NCBI GenBank assembly: GCA_030614505.1
Contig: JAUWTX010000019.1
Coordinates: 1-16,226, forward strand
Direction: 5' to 3'
Length of the DNA stretch: 16,226 bases
Source of the DNA: Desulfuromonadales bacterium
GTDB taxonomy: Bacteria; Desulfobacterota; Desulfuromonadia; Desulfuromonadales; BM103
The translations under genes were made by a program, and so were the position numbers. Below, piece after piece: positions 6,316 to 13,971 of the stretch (the first letter of the stretch is position 1; every line of letters begins with the position of its first letter). Below the pieces are notes generated by a model. The model saw only the letters and a list, made by a program, of their open reading frames with translations, had not been told where the DNA came from and searched no databases.

Positions 6316-8028
6316 ATGATCAGCGCCTCAAATATCTGTTTAGCCTACGGCAAACGGACTATTTTCAAAAACGTCAACATCAAGTTCACTTCCGGTAACT
6401 GCTACGGCCTTATCGGCGCCAACGGTGCCGGGAAATCTACCTTTCTTAAGATACTGGCCGGTGATAGCGAACCCGATAAAGGGGAGGTGTCGATCGGCAA
6501 GAGGCTGCGTCTGGCCGTGTTACGTCAGGATCAGTTCGCCTTTGATGAAGAGACCGTGTTCAATACCGTGATTATGGGGCACAAGCGGCTGTATGCTGTC
6601 ATGGTTGAACGTGAAGCGATCTACTCAAAAGGGGAGTTCACCGAGGAGGACGGCGTCCGTTCAGGTGAGCTGGAAGCGGAATTTGCCGATATGGATGGTT
6701 ACGATGCTGAATCCGAGGCTGCGGTTTTGCTGAACGGGTTAGGGATTCCCGAAGAGCTGCGCCATAAAAAGATGAAAGAGCTGGAAGGCGGAGAAAAGGT
6801 CCGGGTATTGTTGGCCCAGGCCCTGTTCGGCAACCCCGATATTCTGCTCCTTGATGAACCAACCAACAATCTCGATCTCAAATCAATCCAATGGCTTGAA
6901 GAATTTCTTGGCCGTTTTCAGAACACCGTGATCGTTGTCTCACACGACCGGCACTTCCTTAACCAGGCTTGTACTCATATTGCCGACATTGATTTTGGTA
7001 CTATCCGCACCTATGTAGGAAATTATGATTTCTGGTACGAAGCCAGCCAGCTGGTTTTGAAACAAAAACAGGATGCCAACAAAAAAGCCAGTGATAAAGC
7101 CAGCGAACTCAAGGACTTTATTGCTCGTTTCAGCTCCAACGCTTCCAAAGCCAAACAGGCTACCTCACGTAAAAAGTTGCTCGATAGGCTGAATATTGAA
7201 GAGCTGCCGGTGTCATCACGCAAATACCCGTTTATAGTGTTCAAGCCCGAGCGCCCCTGTGGTGATATCATTCTTGAAGTGAAGGGTTTGAGCAAAACCA
7301 TTGATGGCGTCAAGGTGCTGAACAACCTGGACCTGGTAGCCAGTAAGGGGGACAAGATTGCCTTTGTCGGCAGCAATAGTCTCGCCAAGACTACTTTGTT
7401 GCAGATTCTCGCTGGCGAACTGGAGCCTGATAGTGGCAGTTTCCGTTGGGGCGTAACTATTACCAACGCCTACTTCCCAAAAGAAAACAGCACTTATTTT
7501 GCTAACGACCTGAACCTCATAGAGTGGCTTTGTCAGTTCCCACCTCATGAAGGGGAGAGCTTTGCCCGTGGCTTTCTTGGTCGTATGCTCTTTTCCGGTG
7601 ACGAAGCGACCAAGATGACCAAGGTGCTTAGTGGCGGGGAAAAGGTGCGCTGCATGCTGGCGCGGATGATGCTGACCAATGCCAATGTGTTGTTGTTTGA
7701 TGAACCCACCAACCATCTTGATCTTGAATCAATCACCGCCCTCAACAACAGCCTGATTAATTTTTCCGAGGTGATTCTCTTTGCCTCCCACGACCACAAA
7801 TTCGTCTCCACGCTGGCTAACCGGATTGTTGAGCTGACTCCTGGCGGGTCGATCGACCGGGTGATGAGCTTTGAAGAGTATCTGGGTAATGCTGATGTTG
7901 ATGCTTTGCGTGAGGAGTTGGGCGCTGGTAAGAAAACCGGGACGTGGTACGAGGACCGCGGGACGCGGAAGACAAAGGTCAAAATCTGTGGCGGGTGGCG
8001 CGAAAAATCAAGACCCTGTGATCACTGA
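6316..8028 (+). CDS. ABC-F ATPase, YbiT-like translation factor
   Basis: 570 residues, two ABC ATPase domains and no membrane segments, as in ABC-F proteins that act on the ribosome. Domain 1: Walker A GANGAGKST (34-42), signature LEGGEKVR, Walker B LLLDEPTNNLD (Asp180). A charged linker with many Lys and Arg follows (about 245-300). Domain 2: signature LSGGEKVR and LLFDEPTNHLD (Asp462), but its Walker A is GSNSLAKTT (352-360), lacking two of the usual glycines while keeping the Lys. YbiT-type relatives are about 530 residues; the last 29 or so here are coded by heptamer repeats, so the tail looks acquired. AAGGA precedes ATG 6316. Paired with yaeQ downstream (33 bases). Confidence 0.9.
   Translation: MISASNICLAYGKRTIFKNVNIKFTSGNCYGLIGANGAGKSTFLKILAGDSEPDKGEVSIGKRLRLAVLRQDQFAFDEETVFNTVIMGHKRLYAVMVEREAIYSKGEFTEEDGVRSGELEAEFADMDGYDAESEAAVLLNGLGIPEELRHKKMKELEGGEKVRVLLAQALFGNPDILLLDEPTNNLDLKSIQWLEEFLGRFQNTVIVVSHDRHFLNQACTHIADIDFGTIRTYVGNYDFWYEASQLVLKQKQDANKKASDKASELKDFIARFSSNASKAKQATSRKKLLDRLNIEELPVSSRKYPFIVFKPERPCGDIILEVKGLSKTIDGVKVLNNLDLVASKGDKIAFVGSNSLAKTTLLQILAGELEPDSGSFRWGVTITNAYFPKENSTYFANDLNLIEWLCQFPPHEGESFARGFLGRMLFSGDEATKMTKVLSGGEKVRCMLARMMLTNANVLLFDEPTNHLDLESITALNNSLINFSEVILFASHDHKFVSTLANRIVELTPGGSIDRVMSFEEYLGNADVDALREELGAGKKTGTWYEDRGTRKTKVKICGGWREKSRPCDH
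7941..7968 (+). repeat. Four G-rich heptamer repeats inside the ABC-F 3' end
   Basis: GACGTGG, TACGAGG, ACCGCGG and GACGCGG follow each other with a strict period of seven. They lie within the open frame of the ABC-F gene, coding for the tail after residue 541, where similarity to the family ends. This suggests that repeat growth or insertion displaced the original stop codon. Confidence 0.75.
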
Positions 8029-8037
8029 TCACGGATT
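8017..8037 (+). repeat. Heptamer repeats across the ABC-F stop codon
   Basis: TGTGATC, ACTGATC and ACGGATT form three heptads. The in-frame TGA stop of the ABC-F gene (8026-8028) falls inside the second unit. The same unit type (ACxGATC) recurs at 8619-8660, on the far side of yaeQ. Confidence 0.7.
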
Positions 8038-8061
8038 ACCAGCCTCCCTAAAGGACGTCTG

Positions 8062-8607
8062 ATGGCTCTGAGCTCTACTATTTTTAAGGCTAATCTGCAA
8101 ATTTCTGACATGGATCGTCACTACTATGACGAGCATCAATTGACCTTGGCGCGCCATCCCTCGGAGACTGATGAGCGCATGATGGTGAGGTTGCTCGCTT
8201 TTGTTCTACACGCTGATGAGAGGCTGAGTTTTACAAAAGGATTGTGCGCTGACGAAGAACCGGCTCTCTGGCAAAAGAGTTTAAGTGACGAGATCGAGTT
8301 GTGGATCGATGTTGGTCTTCCCGATGAACGTCGGGTGCGCAAAGCCTGCAACCGTTCCTCGAAGGTTTGTCTGTATCTCTACGGTGGACGTAATGCAGAG
8401 CTGTGGTGGCAGCGTAATGCCAAGAAACTGCGACGCTTTAACAATCTTACTGTAGTAGAAATCTCTGAAGTGGCGAGTAAGCAGCTGGCGAGTCTTGTAC
8501 AGCGCAGCATGCGGTTGCAATGCACGGTGCAGGATGGTGAGGTTTGGCTGAATTGCGAAGACCAGACAATCAGTGTCTCCCCGTTACTCCGTATGCCTGA
8601 GGACTAG
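8062..8607 (+). CDS. yaeQ: YaeQ family protein
   Basis: 181 residues, the full family length. The start MALSSTIFKANLQISDMDRH and HPSETDERMMVRLLAFVLHADE are hallmark YaeQ segments, followed by ELWIDVGLPDERRVRKACNR. YaeQ has a PD-(D/E)XK nuclease-like fold, and E. coli YaeQ has been linked to suppression of RfaH-related phenotypes; its biochemical activity is not settled. AAAGGA lies eight bases upstream of ATG 8062. It follows the ABC-F gene closely and could share its transcript. It is flanked on both sides by the same type of heptamer repeat. Confidence 0.93.
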   Translation: MALSSTIFKANLQISDMDRHYYDEHQLTLARHPSETDERMMVRLLAFVLHADERLSFTKGLCADEEPALWQKSLSDEIELWIDVGLPDERRVRKACNRSSKVCLYLYGGRNAELWWQRNAKKLRRFNNLTVVEISEVASKQLASLVQRSMRLQCTVQDGEVWLNCEDQTISVSPLLRMPED

Positions 8608-8618
8608 AAACCCTGCTG

Positions 8619-8660
8619 TTCGTTATCCGTTATCTGATCACAGATCACTAATCACGGTTT
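8619..8660 (+). repeat. Six heptamer repeats downstream of yaeQ
   Basis: TTCGTTA, TCCGTTA, TCTGATC, ACAGATC, ACTAATC and ACGGTTT run with a strict seven-base period. They begin 11 bases after the yaeQ stop and share the ACxGATC unit with 8017-8037, so yaeQ is bracketed by the same repeat family. Confidence 0.8.
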
Positions 8661-8674
8661 TCCCTGCTCTCATC

Positions 8675-8703
8675 CTTACAACTTAAAGCCCTACAGCTTA
8701 AAG
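8675..8703. repeat. CTTAxAG heptamers overlapping the hrpB stop
   Basis: CTTACAA, CTTAAAG, CCCTACAG (eight bases) and CTTAAAG form a degenerate period-seven array. The last unit contains the hrpB stop codon (8698-8700, minus strand). This is a second unit type, directly after the ACxGATC array. Confidence 0.6.
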
Positions 8704-11196
8704 CTTCTTCTCTGCCTTCTTCGTCCTTTTCGTCGCTTTAGCCTGCCACGGATCATCCGGCCATGGATGCTTTGGATAGCGACCTTTCATCTCTTTCTGA
8801 ACTTCCGGATAAACCGTATTCCAGAAATTTTTCAGATCACGGGTGACAGCCAGCGGACTACCGGCCGGTGATAGCAGGTGGATCAGAATCGGAACGCGTC
8901 CGTTGGCCAGGCGCGGGGTCTCAGAGAGACCGAACATCTCCTGCAGCTTGACAGCCAACACTGGCAATTCTTCTCCGGTGTAATCGAGCTTGATGTGTGA
9001 ACCGCTCGGCACCACCAACCTTTCGGGGGCCAGACGATTGAGTTCCTTGAGCTGCTTCCAGCCGAGTCGGGCCTTGAGTGCTGCAGCCAGATCAACCCGT
9101 TTAAGATCGTTGCGATTCTTCACGGATGTCAGCCAGGCGGACAACCAATCTTCCAGATTGTCCAATAGTGCTGTGTTCGACCAGTCTCGCCAGCCCTGTT
9201 CTGTCAGCTGTTGATGCAGGAAGGCGGCACGAGCCTGAAGTTGCCGAGTTTCGCGCGTCCAGGGAAGGATTTCGAGCCCCTGACGTCGGATCAGGTCGAG
9301 AAGGGCGGGGAGGGTATCGTCTGTCGTCACTGTCACGGGTCGTTCCTGCAGGACAATGGCACCAAGTCTTCGTACTTCCCGGGCAATCACCCGATTTTCA
9401 GCATCATCCCAGCCCGCTTCCCGACACCATGCCAGATCGCCACCGAACAACTCCTCGACTGTTGCACGAGAAAGTGCGCTGGCAAGGCGAATTTCATCCT
9501 CACCGCTGTTTCGGCCAACCGTTTCGACCGCCACCAACCACTCCGCATCAAGAACCACTGAACTTGCTGCAAGAGTAACCCCCTGACCATTGCGTAGCAG
9601 GTAACGATTGCTCCCTGACTTGCGTTGTAACCCGAGCCGATCAGGATATGCGCAAGCCAGCAAGCGACCGACAGTCTCTGGATCCGGGATGGGTTCATGA
9701 CCTGCACTGGTCCGTTTTCGCCAGAAAGTGGCTGCACGCCGGACCGCGCCAGTACGTCGCGACTGTCCCCGGCGCAGAATTTCAAGGCGTTCAAGCAGGT
9801 CACTTGGCCCCGTGGTGCGTGTCGTCTGGTGCGTTCCTGCTAGCAGGTCACGCTCAGAAAGGAGGGCGACCAGGTCGCTACCCAGTCCTGGGCAGTTATC
9901 GTCAATGGATGCAACCAGCAGGCGAGCCAGGCGCGGATGCGTTGGATATCGAGCCATTTTACGCCCCAGAGTGGTCTCTACTCCGTTGTCATCAAGGGCG
10001 CCAAGTCTTGCCAGCAAGTTACGGGCAGCAGCCAGGTGCCCGTCTGGTGGAAGATCCAGCCAGGTGAGATCAGCAACTTCCTGTACACCCCATTGAGCAA
10101 GCTCGAAGGCGAGTGGCGCCAGGTCGGCCTGGCGGATCTCGGGTGGCGCAAAAGGGAGCAACGCCCCATGGGTTCCTTCCGTCCAGAGTCGATAGCAGCG
10201 ACCCGGTCCAAGACGCCCGGCCCGACCGGCGCGTTGCTCAGCACTGGCCCTGGAGATGCGCATCGTTTCCAGTCTAGTCATGCCGCGTGCTGCATTAAAA
10301 CGTGGTCTCCGTTCCCAGCCACTGTCGACCACGGTCTCTATGCCTTCTATAGTCAGACTGGTCTCTGCAACATTGGTGGCCAACACGACCCGCCGCCGCT
10401 TTCCGGGAAGGATTGCGGCCTCCTGGTCGGCAAAGGGCAGGCTGCCGTAAAGAGGGCGCAGGTCTGTTCGGGAGGAGAGATCATTGAGTTGGTTCAGGCA
10501 GCGATGAATCTCGCCGGTGCCGGGAAGAAATGCGAGGATGTCGCCATTGGTTTCCTTGAGGGCGTGACGAACCCCTTGAGCCGTCGCCTCGGCGATCTTG
10601 TATTGGTTGGCTTCTGCCAGGTGTTCGATTACGACCGGGAAAGATCGCCCGGTGGTGGTAATGATCGGGCAACTATCCAGCATGCGGGCTATGGGTTCGG
10701 CATCAAGGGTAGCAGACATGATGAGGATGCGCAGATCATCACGCAGTCCCTGCTGAACATCACGGCATAACGCCAGGGCAAGGTCGGCTTGCAGGCTGCG
10801 TTCGTGGAATTCATCGAAGATCACCAGGCCCACTCCTTTGAGCTCCGGGTCGCTCTGCAGACGTCGGATCAACAAACCTTCGGTCATGACCTCGAGTTTG
10901 GTGTTTGAGCTTATTTTGCGTTCGTAGCGAATCGCGTAGCCGATCGTGTCTCCAACCGGTTCATTACGCAGAGACGCCATGTAACGTGCAGCATTGGTTG
11001 CTGCCAGGCGGCGTGGTTCGAGCATCAGGATGCGGCGCTCGCTCAACCAGGGCGTGTCAAGCAGAGCCAATGGGACTCGGGTTGTTTTTCCTGAACCGGG
11101 TGGGGCTTGTAGCACTACAGTCCGGGAGGTTCCCAGCGCTTGCTCAAGTTCAGCCAGAATCGTTTCGACGGGGAGTTGTGAAGTTGAATATTGCAT
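8698..11196 (-). CDS. hrpB: ATP-dependent helicase HrpB (DExH, DEAH/RHA group)
   Basis: 832 residues from the Met at 11196; a GTG at 11214 would add six. All helicase motifs are present: I APPGSGKTT, Ia MLEPRRLAA, II IFDEFHERS, III SATLDA, V ATNVAETSLTIEG and VI QRAGRAGR. The C-terminal HrpB domain is marked by KGRYPKHPWPDDPWQA and ends in a Lys-rich tail. HrpB resembles HrpA-type RNA helicases, but its physiological role is poorly known. Neither start has a Shine-Dalgarno; I prefer 11196 because the family's opening (LPVETILAELEQAL) follows at once. It is divergent from the MmcQ-family gene. Its large antisense open frames are shadows caused by codon use. Confidence 0.95.
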   Translation of the reverse strand: MQYSTSQLPVETILAELEQALGTSRTVVLQAPPGSGKTTRVPLALLDTPWLSERRILMLEPRRLAATNAARYMASLRNEPVGDTIGYAIRYERKISSNTKLEVMTEGLLIRRLQSDPELKGVGLVIFDEFHERSLQADLALALCRDVQQGLRDDLRILIMSATLDAEPIARMLDSCPIITTTGRSFPVVIEHLAEANQYKIAEATAQGVRHALKETNGDILAFLPGTGEIHRCLNQLNDLSSRTDLRPLYGSLPFADQEAAILPGKRRRVVLATNVAETSLTIEGIETVVDSGWERRPRFNAARGMTRLETMRISRASAEQRAGRAGRLGPGRCYRLWTEGTHGALLPFAPPEIRQADLAPLAFELAQWGVQEVADLTWLDLPPDGHLAAARNLLARLGALDDNGVETTLGRKMARYPTHPRLARLLVASIDDNCPGLGSDLVALLSERDLLAGTHQTTRTTGPSDLLERLEILRRGQSRRTGAVRRAATFWRKRTSAGHEPIPDPETVGRLLACAYPDRLGLQRKSGSNRYLLRNGQGVTLAASSVVLDAEWLVAVETVGRNSGEDEIRLASALSRATVEELFGGDLAWCREAGWDDAENRVIAREVRRLGAIVLQERPVTVTTDDTLPALLDLIRRQGLEILPWTRETRQLQARAAFLHQQLTEQGWRDWSNTALLDNLEDWLSAWLTSVKNRNDLKRVDLAAALKARLGWKQLKELNRLAPERLVVPSGSHIKLDYTGEELPVLAVKLQEMFGLSETPRLANGRVPILIHLLSPAGSPLAVTRDLKNFWNTVYPEVQKEMKGRYPKHPWPDDPWQAKATKRTKKAEKKL

Positions 11197-11260
11197 CGGT
11201 AGGTATTTTGCCACAAATAGATTGAAAAGTCTGGTTCCACCAAGTATCTCATCTGCAATT

Positions 11261-11275
11261 TGCTATAATCCGTTC
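11261..11275 (+). promoter_or_regulatory. Extended -10 promoter of the MmcQ/YjbR gene, leaderless arrangement
   Basis: TGCTATAAT (11261-11269) is a perfect extended -10 box. Only six bases separate it from ATG 11276, so transcription would begin at or next to the start codon. No -35 box is needed for an extended -10 and none is obvious at 16-18 bp. Confidence 0.65.
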
Positions 11276-11626
11276 ATGGATTACGAACGTCTGCATAGCT
11301 ATTTAAATGATAAACCGGGGTCAATGGTCGATTTCCCTTTCGATCAGGTTACCCTGGTCTTCAAAGTCGGCGGCAAGATGTTTGCGCTGATTACGCTCGA
11401 CGAACAACCGTTGCGTATGAATCTTAAGTGCGACCCGTCCAAAGCAGAGGCTTTACGAGACTGCTTTGCCTCGATAATTCCTGGTTACCACATGAACAAG
11501 CGTCACTGGAACACCCTCATTCTCGATGGTTCACTACCCGATGACCTTATCCTCTCGCTCGTCGATGACTCCTACACCCTGGTTGTCAAGGGTCTGACAA
11601 AAGCTGTACGGAAGAGTATCGCCTGA
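11276..11626 (+). CDS. MmcQ/YjbR family protein
   Basis: 116 residues. MDYERLHSYLNDKPGSMVDFPF, LVFKVGGKMFALI, PLRMNLKCDPSKAEALRDC, IPGYHMNKRHWNTLILDG and DDLILSLVDDSYTLVVKGL are typical of the MmcQ/YjbR family, small proteins with a CyaY-like fold that are often called DNA-binding; the function is not established. The open frame runs back to 10994, but that part is antisense to hrpB. ATG 11276 matches the family start. There is no ribosome-binding site, and a perfect extended -10 lies six bases upstream, so the mRNA is probably leaderless. Confidence 0.92.
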   Translation: MDYERLHSYLNDKPGSMVDFPFDQVTLVFKVGGKMFALITLDEQPLRMNLKCDPSKAEALRDCFASIIPGYHMNKRHWNTLILDGSLPDDLILSLVDDSYTLVVKGLTKAVRKSIA

Positions 11627-11755
11627 AACGACAGGCTCACACTCGGTCTCTTCGTAATCAAAATAAGCCCTGTAACTTGCCCCCACGCCTGGAAGGGATT
11701 AGAATGTAACTTATAGGCATTATTTTTTTCCTCTTGATCATTATAGGGGGACGCC

Positions 11756-12211
11756 ATGGTGAAAATACATGCACTTTCGAGAAACAACCGGATTCATATT
11801 TTCCTGTTCATCACAAGCTTGCTGCTGATCATTCTCCCGGTTCTGAACAAAACCCCCAGTCACCAAATCTCAGAAAAATCTTTATTTGCCGCCGCGGAGT
11901 TTCTTCTCCTGGTCGATACTGAAGAGTACGCAAAAAGCTGGGAGGTTTCTTCGGAAACACTGAAAAAGATGCTGACGCAAGAAGCCTGGAACGAACAGAT
12001 CACACAACTACGGACCTTCCTTGGCCCTGTCATCGAGCGGACTCAGCATAATATCTCCTATACCGATACAGCAAGCGATGTCCCTGCAGGAGAGTACGTG
12101 ATTATGACCTTCATTTCGAAGTTTGAACTCAGGGAACGTGTGACGGAAACCGTCACCTTGCTGCTTGGTGCTGATGATCAATGGCAGGTGGTTGGGTATT
12201 TTTTGAAATAA
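11756..12211 (+). CDS. DUF4019 domain protein with N-terminal membrane anchor
   Basis: 151 residues. One hydrophobic segment (residues 14-31, HIFLFITSLLLIILPVL) follows a basic N-terminus, giving a membrane anchor or uncleaved signal. The rest matches DUF4019: AAEFLLLVDTEEYAKSWEVS, then WNEQITQLRTFLGPVIER, then GEYVIMTFISKFELRERVTETV and a C-terminal WQVVGYFLK. The fold is likely periplasmic. No enzymatic residues are evident and the function is unknown. AGGGGG lies six bases before ATG 11756. It stands between the MmcQ-family gene and dnaQ, in the same direction, with 129-176 bp gaps, so it is probably transcribed on its own. Confidence 0.85.
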   Translation: MVKIHALSRNNRIHIFLFITSLLLIILPVLNKTPSHQISEKSLFAAAEFLLLVDTEEYAKSWEVSSETLKKMLTQEAWNEQITQLRTFLGPVIERTQHNISYTDTASDVPAGEYVIMTFISKFELRERVTETVTLLLGADDQWQVVGYFLK

Positions 12212-12225
12212 TTTTAAAGGTTGGC

Positions 12226-12276
12226 TTTGATTTACAATCCTGTCGCAGGGAACAGGCAGTAGGGTTGCAAATCAAA
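12226..12276. repeat. 16-bp inverted repeat after the DUF4019 gene
   Basis: TTTGATTTACAATCCT (12226-12241) and AGGGTTGCAAATCAAA (12261-12276) pair with one mismatch and one G-U, around a 19-base loop that can fold further through CCTG/CAGG. It lies 14 bases after the DUF4019 stop. No U-tract follows, so it may stabilise a 3' end or terminate weakly. Confidence 0.7.
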
Positions 12277-12352
12277 CACCTGGAAGCACCTTTCGAATCA
12301 GAGATACAATTTCACGAAATATGTGAATAGTTGCGCCAACCTCGTATACCCC

Positions 12353-12387
12353 TTGCCAAACAACCCACACCCCTCTATAACTCCCTT
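12353..12387 (+). promoter_or_regulatory. Sigma-70 promoter of the exonuclease gene, leaderless arrangement
   Basis: TTGCCA (12353-12358, 5/6) and TATAAC (12376-12381, 5/6) are separated by exactly 17 bp. The start codon ATG 12388 follows after six bases, so the predicted transcription start coincides with the A of the ATG. No Shine-Dalgarno is present. Confidence 0.7.
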
Positions 12388-13014
12388 ATGCGATCAACCG
12401 ACCCTGAAACCATTATTCTCCTCGACTTTGAAACCAGTGGCCTCTCACCTGACTACGGTGACCGAGCCATAGAAATAGGTGCTGTAAAGCTTAGGGAAGG
12501 ACAGGTTATAGACCGCTTTCAGAGTCTGATGAATTCTGGTGTCCGCATCAACAGCTTTATCGAAAATTACACAGGCATCACCAATCAGATGGTGCAGGAT
12601 GCTCCGAAGACGGCTGAGGTAATGCAGGAATTCGCCGGATTTATCGGCACGACACCTCTGGTCGCTCACAATGCTTCATTCGATCGTCGCTTTCTGGACG
12701 CTGAATTCAAACGTGTAGATCGACAGCGCAAACAGGATTTCGGCTGTTCCATGTTGACTGCGCGCAGGATTTACCCCGACGCTCCCAATCATAAGTTGGA
12801 AACCCTGGTGCGCTACAAAAACCTGCTGACTGTCGGCACCTTTCATAGGGCTCTCGCCGATGCGGAGATGACTGCGCATCTCTGGGTGGCAATGACTGAG
12901 GATTTGCGGTCAGACTACGGGTTTGACGTGGTCTCTTTTGCATTGATGCGCGACCTGGCGAAGGTCCCGAAAACCCAGGTGGGGACATTCCTGTTAAATC
13001 AGTTGAACGTGTAA
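12388..13014 (+). CDS. DnaQ-family 3'-5' exonuclease
   Basis: 208 residues. The DEDDh exonuclease site is complete: Asp13 and Glu15 in LLDFETSG, the Exo II Asp in VAHNASFDRRFL, and the final His/Asp in FHRALADAEMTAHL. Such stand-alone proteins resemble the epsilon proofreading subunit of DNA polymerase III, but may process other DNA or RNA ends; it lacks the tail that epsilon uses to bind the polymerase. The open frame extends to a TTG at 12331 that has no ribosome-binding site. ATG 12388 fits the family start and a promoter with exact spacing. It is followed after 12 bases by the DUF1460 gene, so an operon is likely. Confidence 0.9.
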   Translation: MRSTDPETIILLDFETSGLSPDYGDRAIEIGAVKLREGQVIDRFQSLMNSGVRINSFIENYTGITNQMVQDAPKTAEVMQEFAGFIGTTPLVAHNASFDRRFLDAEFKRVDRQRKQDFGCSMLTARRIYPDAPNHKLETLVRYKNLLTVGTFHRALADAEMTAHLWVAMTEDLRSDYGFDVVSFALMRDLAKVPKTQVGTFLLNQLNV

Positions 13015-13026
13015 AGAGATATTTTT

Positions 13027-13857
13027 ATGATAACAAGAATACTTACGGCTTGTTTCTTCATGCTTTACTTTATGTCAGGCTTGGCGCTGGCCAGTGACAC
13101 AGGTCTGGTTAATCTTGGTCGTTGGAGCGACGCAGAGCTTACAGAAGTCATCGTTTCGGCACGCCAGATCGACGACCAAGGTGATCGGATAGTGGCACTT
13201 TCCAGTCACTTCATCGACACGCCTTATGCGGCAAACACCCTGGTAGGCGGCCCGCAAGAAACTGAACAACTGTTCATCAATCTGTCTGGATTCGATTGCT
13301 TCACTTTGCTCGACGTGGTCGAGGCACTGCGCCGCGCCACAGATGTAGAAGATTTCACTAAACAGCTGAAACAAGTCCGCTATCACGATGGCAAGGTTAC
13401 CTATGAAAAGCGCAGACACTTTTTCAGCGACTGGGTTGCTGACGATGCCACTGTGGTCAATGATGTTACTGCACAAGTCGGGCAGGGCAGCGCCCAAAGT
13501 GTGAGCAAGCACCTTAATAGCAAGAGTGTCGATGCCTATTGGTTGCCAGGGATTGCTGTCACTCCACGCGAAATTCTCTTTATCCCCACCAGAAAGATTG
13601 ATCTGGCGATGCTTTCTGCCCTGCAATCAGGTGATTACGTTGGTATCTACAGTGATCGCGCAGGTCTCGATGTCAGCCATACTGGATTGATTGTCAAAAG
13701 CAAGGGCAATATTCTATTGCGACATGCATCGTCGCGTAGCGGCGTAGAACGGGTCGTTGACGAAGACCTGTTGGATTACTTGCAGGGCAAACCGGGGCTG
13801 GTTGTGTATCGCGTCAGGAGGCTCGATGCGGGCGAATTAAAAACCCACAAATATTAA
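13027..13857 (+). CDS. DUF1460 domain protein, secreted amidase-like (NlpC/P60-type fold)
   Basis: 276 residues. Residues 1-22 form a signal peptide (ILTACFFMLYFMSGLALA, cleavage near ALA-SD). The remainder fits DUF1460 (PF07313, an N-acetylmuramoyl-L-alanine amidase-like family with a papain-like fold): Cys91 in SGFDCFTLLDVVEALR, His218 in VSHTGLIV and His233 in LLRHASS are the likely catalytic residues. Peptidoglycan or small amide substrates in the periplasm are inferred. It lies 12 bases after the exonuclease gene, with a weak AAGAGAT ribosome-binding site, so it probably shares that leaderless transcript. Confidence 0.87.
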   Translation: MITRILTACFFMLYFMSGLALASDTGLVNLGRWSDAELTEVIVSARQIDDQGDRIVALSSHFIDTPYAANTLVGGPQETEQLFINLSGFDCFTLLDVVEALRRATDVEDFTKQLKQVRYHDGKVTYEKRRHFFSDWVADDATVVNDVTAQVGQGSAQSVSKHLNSKSVDAYWLPGIAVTPREILFIPTRKIDLAMLSALQSGDYVGIYSDRAGLDVSHTGLIVKSKGNILLRHASSRSGVERVVDEDLLDYLQGKPGLVVYRVRRLDAGELKTHKY

Positions 13858-13891
13858 TGCTTTTTGATACCTAAACTTGTATAAGTATGGC

Positions 13892-13925
13892 GAACAAATT
13901 TGCAGCCTGTTTATTGAATTTGTTC
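13892..13925. repeat. 9-bp inverted repeat between the DUF1460 and membrane-protein genes
   Basis: GAACAAATT (13892-13900) and AATTTGTTC (13917-13925) are perfect inverted copies 16 bases apart. It could be a terminator-like RNA stem for the upstream gene or a protein-binding site for the downstream gene (ATG 13972). Neither a U-tract nor a strong promoter settles the choice. Confidence 0.5.
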
Positions 13926-13971
13926 ATTGATAGGCCGACAGACTACTCTTACTAAATCACAAGGCACCAAC

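Noticed and set aside
6180..6398. 72-codon frame in the ABC-F leader as a regulatory leader peptide
   Set aside because: GTG start without Shine-Dalgarno, and it runs through the terminator into the ABC-F gene, unlike short stalling leaders.
7216..7716. 166-codon minus-strand frame
   Set aside because: Antisense of the second ABC-F ATPase domain with no independent signals.
9937..10770. 277-codon plus-strand open frame
   Set aside because: It lies wholly antisense to hrpB helicase motifs and shows no protein-family features or ribosome-binding site.
13864..13891. Promoter TTGATA before the small membrane protein gene
   Set aside because: The best -10 at 16 bp (TATGGC) is poor, so it was not listed as a feature.
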